This document shows, piece after piece, positions 9,004 to 17,325 of a stretch of 58,367 nt of DNA. The DNA is from Oxalobacteraceae bacterium (GTDB taxonomy: Bacteria; Pseudomonadota; Gammaproteobacteria; Burkholderiales; Burkholderiaceae_D). The DNA is taken from the NCBI GenBank assembly GCA_900299005.1, contig OMID01000119.1:1-58367 (forward strand), written 5' to 3'. The translations under genes and the position numbers were made by a program. Position 1 is the stretch's first letter, and the number at the start of each line of letters is the position of its first letter. The notes below the pieces were generated by a model that was not told the origin of the DNA, did no database searches, and worked only from the letters and a program-made list of their open reading frames with translations.

Positions 9004-9096
9004 GCCCGAGTGGTGAAATTGGTAGACACAGCGGACTTAAAATCCGCCGCTTACCCGCGAGGGGGCGTACCGGTTCGATTCCGGTCTCGGGCACCA
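9004..9096 (+). tRNA. tRNA-Leu (anticodon UAA)
   Basis: A complete class II tRNA can be folded. The acceptor GCCCGAG (9004-9010) pairs with CTCGGGC (9086-9092). The anticodon stem is GCGGA/TCCGC around the loop CTTAAAA, giving anticodon TAA. There is a long variable arm (TTACCCGCGAGGGGG) and a GGTTCGATTCC T-arm. Discriminator A and an encoded CCA follow (9094-9096). TACAAT at 8960-8965 is a possible -10 element. A terminator follows at 9113. Confidence 0.97.
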
Positions 9097-9112
9097 CGGA
9101 ATCTTTTCTGGT

Positions 9113-9154
9113 AACCGCTCACAAGGCATCAAAGGCTTGGAGCGGTTTTTCTTT
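9113..9154 (+). terminator. Rho-independent terminator after tRNA-Leu
   Basis: AACCGCTC (9113-9120) pairs perfectly with GAGCGGTT (9140-9147) and is followed by TTTCTTT. It lies 17 bases after the tRNA CCA end. Confidence 0.85.
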
Positions 9155-9183
9155 GCTATCGTTGATCAGTCGTTGATCATTTC

Positions 9184-9287
9184 AGAACCTTTCTCTTACG
9201 GCCGCTGGCGGCGCTGCCAATGCCTTGCCGTACACCTGTACTGTCGACAGTATGTCGCCTTGCCATCACCCTTGCGAGATGGGTTCT
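9184..9287. repeat. 104-bp imperfect palindrome, family copy
   Basis: The segment runs from AGAACCTTTCTCTTACGG to the inverted counterpart CCCTTGCGAGATGGGTTCT. The core GGCGGCGCTGCCAATGCC - TTGCCGTAC - CTGTACTGTC - GTCGCCTTGCCATCACC is shared with copies at 10837-10940 and, in inverse orientation, 52581-52685. It starts 87 bases after tRNA-Leu. It is non-coding. Confidence 0.8.
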
Positions 9288-9342
9288 CAAGCCCCGCGAG
9301 CATCGGCTTTCAGGCGGTGCAACGACTCAACCGATTATTGGT

Positions 9343-9879
9343 TTATCTGCCCTTTTTTTCACCGAACACTTTGCCGATGATTCGCAAAGCATAGAGCACA
9401 ATCACGATCCCCAATATATCACCAGCAAACATGACCAACCATGCATTCAGTGGTCGAGAGGCAAGGTCAAAGAGATGGTAGGTAAACTGCTGAACTGTGG
9501 CGTTGGTCGTTGCGTAGGTGACGGCCAAGATGAACAATTTCTGCAGGTTCAAATCGGAAAAATTGATTTTCCAAGGAACGAATCGTTTCACGAGCGTCAG
9601 CGTGACGAGCGGAATCAGTGGGGTTGTTAACGATATCAGCATCGACAACGGCAAATTGTCTTTAAAAAGTAGGAAATACGCATAGGGAAATGTCGCGATG
9701 GCTATTGCAGTTGCACCCAACACGCCACTCACCAGAACAATCACCAGGCGCAGGCCGCTTGGTAAATGAATCAGATGCGCCCCCGTCTCAAAGTACAAAG
9801 TCTGAGTGGCGTAGTGATTTACGATATTAAAAGCCAGGTAGCCCGCTGCGATTTTGAGTAATAAAAGCACGTGACTCAT
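9343..9879 (-). CDS. Uncharacterised multi-pass inner-membrane protein
   Basis: 178 residues from the ATG at 9879 (MSHVLLLLKI). An open frame continues upstream to a TTG at 9975, but that would overlap the neighbouring regulator gene by 56 bases and add a basic, non-hydrophobic N-terminus. Five to six hydrophobic segments are visible (around residues 2-20, 45-75, 80-105, 120-140 and 150-172). The layout, with LPSGLRLVIVLVSGVLGATA early on, resembles the membrane halves of MASE1-type sensor modules, but no output domain follows. It lies 40 bases downstream of a MarR-like gene in the same direction and is probably co-transcribed with it. The function is unknown; start confidence is low. Confidence 0.6.
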   Translation of the reverse strand: MSHVLLLLKIAAGYLAFNIVNHYATQTLYFETGAHLIHLPSGLRLVIVLVSGVLGATAIAIATFPYAYFLLFKDNLPLSMLISLTTPLIPLVTLTLVKRFVPWKINFSDLNLQKLFILAVTYATTNATVQQFTYHLFDLASRPLNAWLVMFAGDILGIVIVLYALRIIGKVFGEKKGR

Positions 9880-9919
9880 GTCGGCTGGAGATAATATCTT
9901 CGGGAACAAAGACCACAGG

Positions 9920-10273
9920 TCAATAAGTGTTCTTCTGCGCGATCGCTTTGGTGATCGCTGTGCCGAGTTTGTCAAAATATTTCATTGCAGTGCCACTTAA
10001 AGCCACCTGCTTACGACGAGCGTCTTCAGTAGTAGTCAAACGTATCCAGCCTTTGTCAACCATCGCATGAATGTATTGATGAATCGTTGCTGGTGATCCG
10101 ATTTCTGAGTGCGACATCAGATCTTTCACAGAGAGCCGCTCGTGTCGGGTGTTGATGATCGCAACAATCTCCAGCAACCTTTGCTCGATAGGGGAGAGTG
10201 CAGGGGTGCGTTGCGATGACTCACGCGATTTGACATCTTGAATAAAGTTGAAGTAGACGGCGGCTCGTTTCAT
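9920..10273 (-). CDS. MarR-like winged-helix transcriptional regulator
   Basis: 117 residues from the ATG at 10273, preceded by AGGA at suitable spacing; a GTG two codons upstream is also in frame. A winged helix-turn-helix covers about residues 25-105: LSPIEQRLLEIVAI, SVKDLMSH, GSPATIHQYIHAMVDKGWI (recognition helix and the start of the wing) and DARRKQVALSG (the wing with the DxR-R feature typical of MarR proteins). It is somewhat shorter than typical MarR proteins (about 140-150 residues). Its likely target is its own promoter in the long gap to the right, and possibly the membrane protein gene immediately downstream. The effector is unknown. Confidence 0.75.
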   Translation of the reverse strand: MKRAAVYFNFIQDVKSRESSQRTPALSPIEQRLLEIVAIINTRHERLSVKDLMSHSEIGSPATIHQYIHAMVDKGWIRLTTTEDARRKQVALSGTAMKYFDKLGTAITKAIAQKNTY

Positions 10274-10836
10274 ACACACATCCTATGTCGACAGGGTCTG
10301 CCAAGCGCAATGAATTTTTGTTAATTCCTCATCAATTCCAACACTACTGTATCCCAGACAGCCTCGACAAGATACGAGAGCTGTCCCACACCCGCGCACA
10401 AGTGGGCATGCGTCATGCTCCTCGTGTGTCATGGAGGCGCAAGCGAAAGCCCAAAGGGGGTTTGGTGAGCGGACTCCAATCATCGTGTTGTCTTTATAAG
10501 AACAAAATGATGATTGTCCAAGGCTGATCAGTATTCCGCCATGTGCTGCGGTGCGTCGCTATTTGATCGATTCCCTCGGGGGCTTTGTTCCCCTTGTCTC
10601 GTTTGGTCTTGTGGAAGATTCGTGCTGGAAAAGTACCCTATGTCGTGCCCATTAGCCACTGGCTGATTGCCCTGGTATGAGCTCAATTCAGGACTTTTGC
10701 ATCACCTGGTACCCGTGTTGGGACGCAGGGTGATCATGCGCAGTGGGTATTCATGTCGCATTGCGTCATTGCACAAAACTTTCTGACCGACTACATTCAC
10801 TGGGTCTATCCGGCTCGTCCAGGATGATGAAGGCTT

Positions 10837-10940
10837 AGAACCTGCTCGTAAGGTTGCTGGCGGCGTTGCCAATACCTTGCCGCACGTCGGTACGGTCTGC
10901 GGCATTGTCGCGTTGCCATCACCCTAGCGAGATTGGTTCT
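10837..10940. repeat. 104-bp imperfect palindrome, family copy
   Basis: It begins AGAACCTGCTCGTAAGG and ends CCCTAGCGAGATTGGTTCT, which is the inverted counterpart. It is exactly the same length as the copy at 9184-9287, with most core positions identical (GGCGGCGTTGCCAAT, CCTTGCCG, TTGCCATCACCCT). Confidence 0.8.
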
Positions 10941-10983
10941 TGGGGAGACGCTGAAAAAACCGCATTGTATGGCGAGCCAGCAT

Positions 10984-11074
10984 CGCTGTGTGACGCGGGA
11001 GCCTGCTAAAAATAATGGCTTGCAGCTATTTCCCAAAAGAGAAAACTTGCGGTGTTTAATTCATCAGCGATTCC
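10984..11074. repeat. 91-bp dispersed repeat, copy 2
   Basis: Counterpart of 3029-3119, aligned without length change. It lies between the palindrome copy and the start of the ABC transporter operon. It may be the residue of a degraded insertion element; no transposase-like reading frame was identified. Confidence 0.65.
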
Positions 11075-11192
11075 ATAAGCGACGTTCTGTGTCGCGGTGT
11101 GGCCTGATCAAACAGCGCTCCGCTGGGGAAGTGGCTTTGTATTTAGCACCACCCCAAACCGGCGCGACAGACTAGTCAGACGAGGAGAAAGC

Positions 11193-12437
11193 ATGGCAAT
11201 CAGTGCAAGTCGACTGCGCCCGTGGTGGGCCTGCGCGGTAGCGGGTGTTCTTGTTTCTATCAACCTCTTGTTGCCAGCGATCTCGCATGCGCAGGACAAC
11301 AAGCCGGTCAGAATAGGTGTCCCTACGTCAGTCCAACTGCAAGTCGGACGCGATACCTTGACGGCTGTGAAAATGGCGGTGGAAGAAGTCAATAAAAAAG
11401 GCGGCATTCTAGGCCGCAAAGTGGAATTTGTGTCTGCCGATGAGACTGAGAATCCCGAGACTGGCATTAGCGCCATCCGCAAGTTGATTGCCGATGAAAA
11501 AGTCGATGTACTGATCGGCGGCTACACCAGCGGCGTGACGCTGGCTCAACTGCCGCATATCTCTGCGGCGAAGATGATTTACCTAGGGGTGGGTGCAGCG
11601 TCGCCAAGTATCACCAACAAGGTAAAGACCGACTACGACAACTACAAATACATTTTTCGGGTCGGGCCAATCAACGCTGCACACCAAGCCCGCGGATTGG
11701 TGGATTACATTTCGAATTTCGTGATCGGCGAATTAGGCTACAAAAAGATTGCCATCGTCGGCGAAAACGCCAAATGGGTGCAGGATCTCGTGCCGGTGCT
11801 GTCCAAAGGCGCGAAAGAAATCGGTGCGGAGATCAAGCTGACCGAATTGTTCGATACGCAGACCTCGGATTTTTCACCGCTACTTGCCAAGGTAAAGTCC
11901 AGCGGTGCCCAGTATATGATCGTGATGGTCTCGCATGGTTCTTCTGATATCTTTGCCAAGCAGTGGCATGATGCCCAAGTACCTGTTCCTTACGGTGGCA
12001 TCGATGTGAAGAGCATGGATGGCGATTTTTTCAGTCGCATCGGTGGCAAGTCGATTTCTCAGGTGGCAGCGAATTTTGCAGTGCGTGCGCCGCTGACGAA
12101 AAAAACCGTGCCCTTCTTTGATGAGTTCAAGAAGCGCTCTCCCAATTATCCTGTCTACACGGCATTTTTTGCATATGACGCCGTGCTGCTGTATGCCGAT
12201 GCGGTCAAGCGGGCGGGGAGCTTCGACAACGACAAAGTGATCAAAGAGCTGGAGAAAACCCGGCATGAGGGTGTCGCAGGCGAAATTACTTTCGATGAGA
12301 ACCATGATGTCCAGACTGGCAAGGGCAAGACGAATCTGGTTTTCGCGCAATGGCAGGACAAGGGTGAGCGTGCTGTTATTTATCCCAAGGAGCTTCGTAC
12401 CGGGAATTTCATTCTCCCGCCCTGGATGACGAAATAA
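11193..12437 (+). CDS. livK: Branched-chain-type ABC transporter, periplasmic substrate-binding protein
   Basis: 414 residues. The start is the ATG at 11193, preceded by GAGGAGAAAGC, which is a strong ribosome-binding site, and giving a signal peptide that ends near AISHAQD (about residue 31). The rest is a type I periplasmic binding fold: PVRIGVPTSVQLQVGRDTLT, a GGILGRKVEFV segment, a LIGGYTSG hinge segment and a VYTAFFAYDAVLL helix. It captures the substrate in the periplasm and delivers it to the LivHM-LivGF complex encoded immediately downstream. The substrate may be a branched-chain amino acid, but this family also binds amides, urea, aromatic acids and other small acids, so the name is provisional. 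It is the first gene of a five-gene operon. Confidence 0.9.
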   Translation: MAISASRLRPWWACAVAGVLVSINLLLPAISHAQDNKPVRIGVPTSVQLQVGRDTLTAVKMAVEEVNKKGGILGRKVEFVSADETENPETGISAIRKLIADEKVDVLIGGYTSGVTLAQLPHISAAKMIYLGVGAASPSITNKVKTDYDNYKYIFRVGPINAAHQARGLVDYISNFVIGELGYKKIAIVGENAKWVQDLVPVLSKGAKEIGAEIKLTELFDTQTSDFSPLLAKVKSSGAQYMIVMVSHGSSDIFAKQWHDAQVPVPYGGIDVKSMDGDFFSRIGGKSISQVAANFAVRAPLTKKTVPFFDEFKKRSPNYPVYTAFFAYDAVLLYADAVKRAGSFDNDKVIKELEKTRHEGVAGEITFDENHDVQTGKGKTNLVFAQWQDKGERAVIYPKELRTGNFILPPWMTK

Positions 12438-12446
12438 GGCCCCGGG

Positions 12447-13298
12447 ATGGAAATCCTGATCTATGGCGCGGTCACCAGCGCCATCTACGCCATGCTGGCC
12501 GTTGGATTCACACTGATTTTTGGTGTGGCGCGCGTGCTTAATCTTGCGCACGGCTCGTTTTATGCGCTCGGCGCCTATGGCACTTATGTAGGCACCGGCG
12601 TGCTCGGCCTGCCTCTCTGGCTGGCCGCCTTGATGGCGATTGCCTTCGTTGCCGCTTTTGGGGTCATCGTCGAGAAAGTACTGGTTCGGCCACTGCGGCA
12701 TTCCCAGCTTGGCGTGTTGATGATCACGCTTGCCGTGTCTTTGGTGGTCGAGCAGGCCTTGTTCCTGATTTTTGGCTCCGAGTACCGCAACGTTCCCGCG
12801 TTTATCGACGCTAAGGTCAGCCTTGGCGGTGTTGATGTGGCCGGGCAGCGTTTGCTGACTTTGCTGGTGGCGGTGGTCTCCATCAGTGCGCTGTATCTGT
12901 TCATACAGCGCACTCGCCTTGGTAGTGCCATTCTGGCGATCTCGCAGGACGCTGAAGCCGCAAAGTACATGGGCATCCCGAGTGACCGGATTTTTTCTCT
13001 GGTGATGGCGATCTCTGCCGCATTGGCCGCACTGGCGGGTGTGCTGGCCGGTCCATTCCTCTCGGTGCAGCCATCCATGCACCTGCTGCCGATTGTGAAG
13101 GCGTTTGCGATCGTGATCGTGGGCGGTTTGGGTTCCATCCCCGGCAGTATTCTAGCTGCGCTCATGCTGGGATATGCTGAGACCTTGGTTGCCTACCTCG
13201 TGTCCACCAGTTGGACCGAGATTGTCTCGGTACTGGCGACGCTGCTCATGCTCGTGTTCCGACCGGCCGGCTTCTTTGGCAAGCGCGCGGCATTCTGA
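12447..13298 (+). CDS. livH: Branched-chain-type ABC transporter permease LivH
   Basis: 283 residues with about eight hydrophobic segments. GFTLIFGVARVLNLAHGSFY (about residues 22-41) is the hallmark of LivH permeases. The coupling-helix region SQDAEAAKYMGIPSDRIF and the closing GGLGSIPGSILAALMLGYAE are also typical. It forms the membrane channel with LivM in the inner membrane. The gene starts 9 bases after the binding-protein stop, and livM follows 10 bases after its own stop. Confidence 0.93.
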   Translation: MEILIYGAVTSAIYAMLAVGFTLIFGVARVLNLAHGSFYALGAYGTYVGTGVLGLPLWLAALMAIAFVAAFGVIVEKVLVRPLRHSQLGVLMITLAVSLVVEQALFLIFGSEYRNVPAFIDAKVSLGGVDVAGQRLLTLLVAVVSISALYLFIQRTRLGSAILAISQDAEAAKYMGIPSDRIFSLVMAISAALAALAGVLAGPFLSVQPSMHLLPIVKAFAIVIVGGLGSIPGSILAALMLGYAETLVAYLVSTSWTEIVSVLATLLMLVFRPAGFFGKRAAF

Positions 13299-13308
13299 GG
13301 GCATACCC

Positions 13309-14256
13309 ATGAGCGGATTCAAGCGACTTGATAAGTTCAGTGGTGCTGCGGGGCTTGCGGCACTGGCCTTGATGGCGGTTGCCCCGATTGCGTTTCCCGG
13401 TAATTACCTCATTGGCGTGCTGACCGTGGCGGCCATCTACGGCATCTGGGCTGTCAGTTGGGATTTCATGTCCGGCCTGACCGGTCGGGAGAATTTTGGT
13501 CACTCGCTATTTATTGGTGTCGGCGCGTATGCAGCGGGTTTCCTGAATGTACAAATGGAACTGGGTCCCTGGTGGAGTCTCCCGAGCGCCATGCTGCTGG
13601 CCATGGCGTTTGCCTTGCTGCTGGGCTTTCCGACCCTGCGATTGAAGGGACCGTATTTTGCGCTGGCGATGCTGTCGGCGGCCGTTATCATGCAGCGCTT
13701 GATGCTGATTTTCTGGGAACACACCGGGGGTGAAGAGGGTATCCAAGACATCGCGCCGCTAATACGCAACCATCTGCATTACTACTGGTTCGTGCTCGCG
13801 CTGCTGGGGCTGATTACTTTCGTGCTTGGTTGGCTGGCGCGATCGCGCTGGGGTTTGATCTTGCGCGCCATACGCGGTGACGAAGCGACCTGCCTAGCGG
13901 CAGGCATTCCAATCACTACTTACAAGATTGTCTCGTTGGTCATCAGCGCCGCCTTTGCCGGACTCGGCGGCGCGCTGTATGCGCACTACCAGCTGCAGGT
14001 GAGTCCGCAGTTGTTCGCAGTGGTCACCTCCGTCACGGTGATCACGATGGTGTATGTGGGCGGCATGGGCACGATCTTCGGGCCTGTCGGTGGGGCACTG
14101 TTGCTAACATTGCTGACAGAGGGCTTGCGTAATGTCGGCGAGTGGCGCCTGATGGTGTACAGCGTGCTGCTGATTCTGATCATTTTCTTTTTGCCCAATG
14201 GCGTGATCGCGCCGCTGTGGCAACGTGTGCGTGCAGCCATGGGGGGCAAGCCATGA
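13309..14256 (+). CDS. livM: Branched-chain-type ABC transporter permease LivM
   Basis: 315 residues from the ATG at 13309 (MSGFKRLDKF). An open frame extends 45 codons upstream but would overlap livH and lacks a membrane-protein N-terminus. About nine hydrophobic helices are visible. LTGRENFGHSLFIGVGAYAA corresponds to the LivM landmark that normally reads SLGHAAFFGIGAYTA, and IRGDEATCLAAGIPITTYK is the cytoplasmic coupling loop. YVGGMGTIFGPVGGALLLT closes the core. The stop overlaps the livG start (ATGA at 14253-14256). Confidence 0.93.
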   Translation: MSGFKRLDKFSGAAGLAALALMAVAPIAFPGNYLIGVLTVAAIYGIWAVSWDFMSGLTGRENFGHSLFIGVGAYAAGFLNVQMELGPWWSLPSAMLLAMAFALLLGFPTLRLKGPYFALAMLSAAVIMQRLMLIFWEHTGGEEGIQDIAPLIRNHLHYYWFVLALLGLITFVLGWLARSRWGLILRAIRGDEATCLAAGIPITTYKIVSLVISAAFAGLGGALYAHYQLQVSPQLFAVVTSVTVITMVYVGGMGTIFGPVGGALLLTLLTEGLRNVGEWRLMVYSVLLILIIFFLPNGVIAPLWQRVRAAMGGKP

Positions 14257-14996
14257 GCGAGATATTGCTCGATGTGCGGGACCTGGACAAGCGCTTTGGC
14301 GGGCTGCATGCGGTGAAAAATGTCAGCATGAAGATCGTGCGCGGCGAGATCGTTGGCATACTTGGCCCAAATGGTGCTGGCAAGACTACGATGTTCAATT
14401 TGCTGACCAACTTTATCCCCCCGGATGGGGGAAGTGTCATTTTCAATGGGCAGTCGCTGCGCGGCGTGAAACCCCACAAGATTGTCTCGCGGGGTGTGGC
14501 GCGTACTTTCCAGCTATGCCGACCTTTCGTCGGCTTGTCGGTCCTGGAGAATGTGCTGGTGGGCAGCCTCGGCCCCCGCGTGCACCATCATGATCTGGGG
14601 GAGAGGGCGATGCAGCTGCTCTCTCAGGTTGGTCTGGCAGCCAAGGCGCAGACACCAGCCGAGCTACTGTCCTATGGTGATTTACGACGGCTGGAAATCG
14701 CCCGTGCGCTGGCCGCCGAACCCGAGTTACTCATGCTCGACGAACCTTTTGCTGGCCTGGGATCGTCAGAGATTGAGGCCATCTCCTCGCTCATACGCAC
14801 GCTGCACAAAGAAAAAAATCTGACGATCTTGTTGATCGAGCACAAGCTGAGAGAATTCATGCAGCTAGTCTCGCGTGTGATCGCGATGGATTTTGGCGAA
14901 GTGATCGCCGAGGGGCTGCCGGCAGACATCGTCAACCACCCGCGCGTGATTGAGGCGTATATCGGCAAACAGGCGCCCACGGTGGTGGAATCATGA
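14253..14996 (+). CDS. livG: Branched-chain-type ABC transporter ATPase LivG
   Basis: 247 residues from the ATG at 14253. Walker A is GPNGAGKTT (about residue 38), the signature LSYGDLRRLEIARAL is the LivG-type variant of LSGGQ, and Walker B is LLMLDEPFAGL, followed by the switch His in LLIEHKL. The LivG-specific insertion RTFQLCRPFVGLSVLENVLVG is present. It hydrolyses ATP as the partner of LivF on the cytoplasmic side of LivHM. It overlaps livM by 4 bases and livF by 4 bases. Confidence 0.94.
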   Translation: MSEILLDVRDLDKRFGGLHAVKNVSMKIVRGEIVGILGPNGAGKTTMFNLLTNFIPPDGGSVIFNGQSLRGVKPHKIVSRGVARTFQLCRPFVGLSVLENVLVGSLGPRVHHHDLGERAMQLLSQVGLAAKAQTPAELLSYGDLRRLEIARALAAEPELLMLDEPFAGLGSSEIEAISSLIRTLHKEKNLTILLIEHKLREFMQLVSRVIAMDFGEVIAEGLPADIVNHPRVIEAYIGKQAPTVVES

Positions 14997-15700
14997 TGCT
15001 CGTACTTGACAAGCTCACTGCCGCCTACGGTCAGGCGGTGGCGTTGGAAGATATCCGTCTCGAGGTCGGCAAGGGTGAACTGGTTGCCATTCTCGGACCT
15101 AACGGCGCCGGCAAATCCACGCTGCTCAAAGTCATCTCACGTGCCTTGCCATCGCGTGGCGTGCTGAATTTTAATGGTCAGTCGCTGCATCACTACTCGA
15201 CCGAGCAGGTCGTGGGTCAGGGTATCTGCCATTGTCCGGAGGGCCGGCGTTTGTTTCCCGAACTCTCGGTGATTAAGAATTTGCAGCTCGGAGCCTATCT
15301 GAGGCGGGATGCGGAGGCGGTGGGCCGCGATCTCGACCGTGTTTATGCGCTCTTCCCGATACTGGCTGAGCGTCGCGATCAGATTGTGAGCACCCTCTCT
15401 GGTGGTCAGCAGCAAATGGTGGCCATCGGTCGCGCGCTCATGGGTGCGCCCCAGTTGCTGCTGCTGGATGAGCCCTCCGTGGGCATAGCGCACCGTCTGA
15501 AGATGGAAATTTTTGCTGCCATCCGTACCATCTGCGATTCGGGTGTTGCGATTCTGGTGGCGGAACAAGATGCGCAATCGGCTTTGCACATTGCTGACCG
15601 TGCCTACGTGCTTGAGCATGGGAGTGTGGCACAGGAAGGCACGGCGGCATCGCTGTCTTCTGACGACCGTATTCGCAAGATCTATCTGGGTGTTGCCTGA
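14993..15700 (+). CDS. livF: Branched-chain-type ABC transporter ATPase LivF
   Basis: 235 residues. Walker A is GPNGAGKST, the signature is LSGGQQQMVAIGRAL, Walker B is LLLLDEPSVGIAHRL, and the H-loop position carries Gln-Asp (VAEQDAQSAL), as is usual for LivF. The CHCPEGRRLFPELSVIKNLQ segment is diagnostic for this subunit. The D-loop reads SVGIAHRL instead of the commoner SLGLAP. The start overlaps the livG stop. It is the last gene of the transport operon; no clear terminator hairpin was seen in the 114 bases that follow. Confidence 0.94.
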   Translation: MMLVLDKLTAAYGQAVALEDIRLEVGKGELVAILGPNGAGKSTLLKVISRALPSRGVLNFNGQSLHHYSTEQVVGQGICHCPEGRRLFPELSVIKNLQLGAYLRRDAEAVGRDLDRVYALFPILAERRDQIVSTLSGGQQQMVAIGRALMGAPQLLLLDEPSVGIAHRLKMEIFAAIRTICDSGVAILVAEQDAQSALHIADRAYVLEHGSVAQEGTAASLSSDDRIRKIYLGVA

Positions 15701-15814
15701 ATTTTCAGCGTTGTTAACACCGATTTACACTGGTACGAAGCGAGCCGGCCTCGACCCTTTGCTAGAGTTTGCATTGGTCATTGCCATGCCGGCGTGCCAT
15801 GAGTAATTTTTTCC

Positions 15815-16426
15815 ATGCCCACTCTAGAAGATTCCCCTCCTCAGACCGCTGCTGCTGAGTTGCCGCCGTCTGCCGACGCGCTGATGGCCCAGCCTCTGGC
15901 CAGCGTCGCGCTTGCCCCTGCGGTGTCTGCGGACGTTGACGAGTCGCGACCAAGGCGGGCAGACGGCCCCGCTGTGTCAGCGGATGAATTACCGCGGCAG
16001 GACGTCGAGGGCGAATTGGTTGACCCGACCGCAGATCAACTCGTGCTCGCCGAGCAAGCCGGGGAGGCCTTGGCGCAGTTGCCTGAACCGGTGCCACCCA
16101 AACCCGTTCAGCTGATGCCCTGGAACGAGAAGGCTCCCGCGTCTGCCGGCTGCTGGGTGTTCTGGCGCGAGGCGGGATTCGAGTGCCGAGGAAAGATGGA
16201 AAAGGGCCTGTTCACGGCGACCTGCCGGGGATATGGCGGATCCGCCCAAACGCTGCCCATGGAGATTCTTCTGAGGCGGCAGTTTGTATCGCAGGGCGAA
16301 GCGATCGCCGTTATGGATTCAACATCATCATTTGATCCTCAGCAGGCTGCGAGTCTCGGCTTTGAAATCACATCGCTTGCCATGCTGGCCTTCTTACCCG
16401 GCTCCGCTGCCCTCGACGAAGAATAA
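15815..16426 (+). CDS. Hypothetical protein with Ala/Pro-rich N-terminal half
   Basis: 203 residues; not recognised. The first half (about 1-105) is low-complexity, rich in Ala, Pro, Asp and Glu, and probably disordered. The second half (about 110-203) looks globular: GCWVFWREAGFECRGKME, TCRGYGGSAQTLPMEILLRR and a hydrophobic tail. It has three Cys and no signal peptide or membrane helix. The ribosome-binding site in front of the ATG at 15815 is poor. It ends convergently with the DUF1330 gene, overlapping by 33 bases. Consistent third-position GC suggests that it is a real gene. Confidence 0.6.
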   Translation: MPTLEDSPPQTAAAELPPSADALMAQPLASVALAPAVSADVDESRPRRADGPAVSADELPRQDVEGELVDPTADQLVLAEQAGEALAQLPEPVPPKPVQLMPWNEKAPASAGCWVFWREAGFECRGKMEKGLFTATCRGYGGSAQTLPMEILLRRQFVSQGEAIAVMDSTSSFDPQQAASLGFEITSLAMLAFLPGSAALDEE

Positions 16427-16723
16427 GCGGGTCTGCGATGCAGAGCGGCGCAGCGCGATCAGCGGCGCATAAGCGGGTGACTCATACCAGGCAAGCGCCA
16501 CGTCCATCGATGGAAATTCAACGATCACGGTACGTAGCTGATCATGGTGAGCTTCATCAACCCCTTCCATCTGCCGGCGTCTGCCTCCACGAACGATGAA
16601 TCTGGCACCCACAGCCTCGATCGTGGACACGACTTGCTGACGGTAGCGTTCATAGGCATCCCAATCATGGATGGTGAGTTCAGCGATCAGGTAGGCTTTT
16701 GGCATAGGGCTGGGGTGTGTCAT
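16394..16723 (-). CDS. DUF1330 domain protein (dimeric alpha-beta barrel fold)
   Basis: 109 residues. The pattern is that of DUF1330: AYLIAELTIHDWDAYERYRQ at the start, GARFIVRGG in the middle, then VIVEFPSMDVALAWYESPAY and a final aliphatic strand. The fold is a small ferredoxin-like alpha-beta barrel; no biochemical role is established. The ATG at 16723 overlaps the stop of the upstream thioredoxin-like gene, so the two are co-transcribed. A second ATG six codons in would be equally compatible with the domain. Confidence 0.85.
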   Translation of the reverse strand: MTHPSPMPKAYLIAELTIHDWDAYERYRQQVVSTIEAVGARFIVRGGRRRQMEGVDEAHHDQLRTVIVEFPSMDVALAWYESPAYAPLIALRRSASQTRLFFVEGSGAG

Positions 16724-17103
16724 GGTAGTGCTTGTTGAAGGAATATTTGCAAGGCACCGGGGTCACGAAGGCCGACAGTGCGATCGATTTCCTGGCCTTG
16801 CTTGAAGATGATCAGCACACTTTGTACTTTGGTGTTGAAAAACTTTACAGCCTTGCGTTGCACGTCAAAATCGACTTCAAAAAAAATGACATCCTTGAAT
16901 TCCGGCGAACTCATCGCAGCATTGATTTGATTATCCTGAGCTTTGCAGATGCCGCACCAGTCCGCATGAACATGAATGACCATCGTCTTGCCGGCCGCAT
17001 TAAGGGCGTCAAATTCCTGCTGTGTGTAGAATTTTCCGGCCGCATCCACCGGCAGGCTAATCAGCGAACCCAGTAGCGCGGTCATTTGGATCAGTGATTT
17101 CAT
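16720..17103 (-). CDS. Exported thioredoxin-fold protein with CGIC active site
   Basis: 127 residues with an N-terminal signal peptide of about 22 residues (ending near VDAAG), so the domain is periplasmic. HADWCGICKAQ places the redox pair at C50 and C53; the dipeptide between the cysteines is Gly-Ile rather than the Gly-Pro of thioredoxin. The FFEVDFD and VLIIFKQGQEI segments fit the rest of the fold, although the cis-Pro position before the last strands reads SVL rather than TP. It probably acts as a thiol-disulphide reductase or chaperone. The stop overlaps the DUF1330 start. Confidence 0.85.
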   Translation of the reverse strand: MKSLIQMTALLGSLISLPVDAAGKFYTQQEFDALNAAGKTMVIHVHADWCGICKAQDNQINAAMSSPEFKDVIFFEVDFDVQRKAVKFFNTKVQSVLIIFKQGQEIDRTVGLRDPGALQIFLQQALP

Positions 17104-17325
17104 GGCAGCTCTATTGTCGTCAGGTCTTGGGGTTTCAGCGGCAGTGGTTCACTCGGCCGGCCTATTGTAGGGCCTGGACCCCCAGTTCTCCCGTCCACGC
17201 GACAGGTTTACCATGCGGGTTTACTATGCGCTTTTAGCGCGATGCGTCAGTTGATAATAATTTGAAAATAGCCTGAAAATAGTCCGAAAAAAAACGCGAG
17301 TCAGCCGCATCCACCAGGAGACCTC

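Larger units (their letters stand above)
10274..11192. other. 919-base gap without a recognisable gene
   Basis: Both strands were read. The short open frames here show no family signature, ribosome-binding site or codon regularity. The right half holds a copy of the 104-bp palindrome (10837-10940) and of the 91-bp repeat (10984-11074). The left half must carry the promoter of the MarR-like gene; no convincing operator was identified. Confidence 0.6.

Noticed and set aside
8747-9097. Open frame on the minus strand containing ETGIEPVRP
   Set aside because: This phrase arises from the complement of tRNA-Leu and is a well-known false protein.
11880-13082. 400-codon open frame on the minus strand
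   Set aside because: Antisense to the well-defined binding-protein and livH genes; composition rich in His, Arg and Gln, as is typical for shadows of GC-rich genes.
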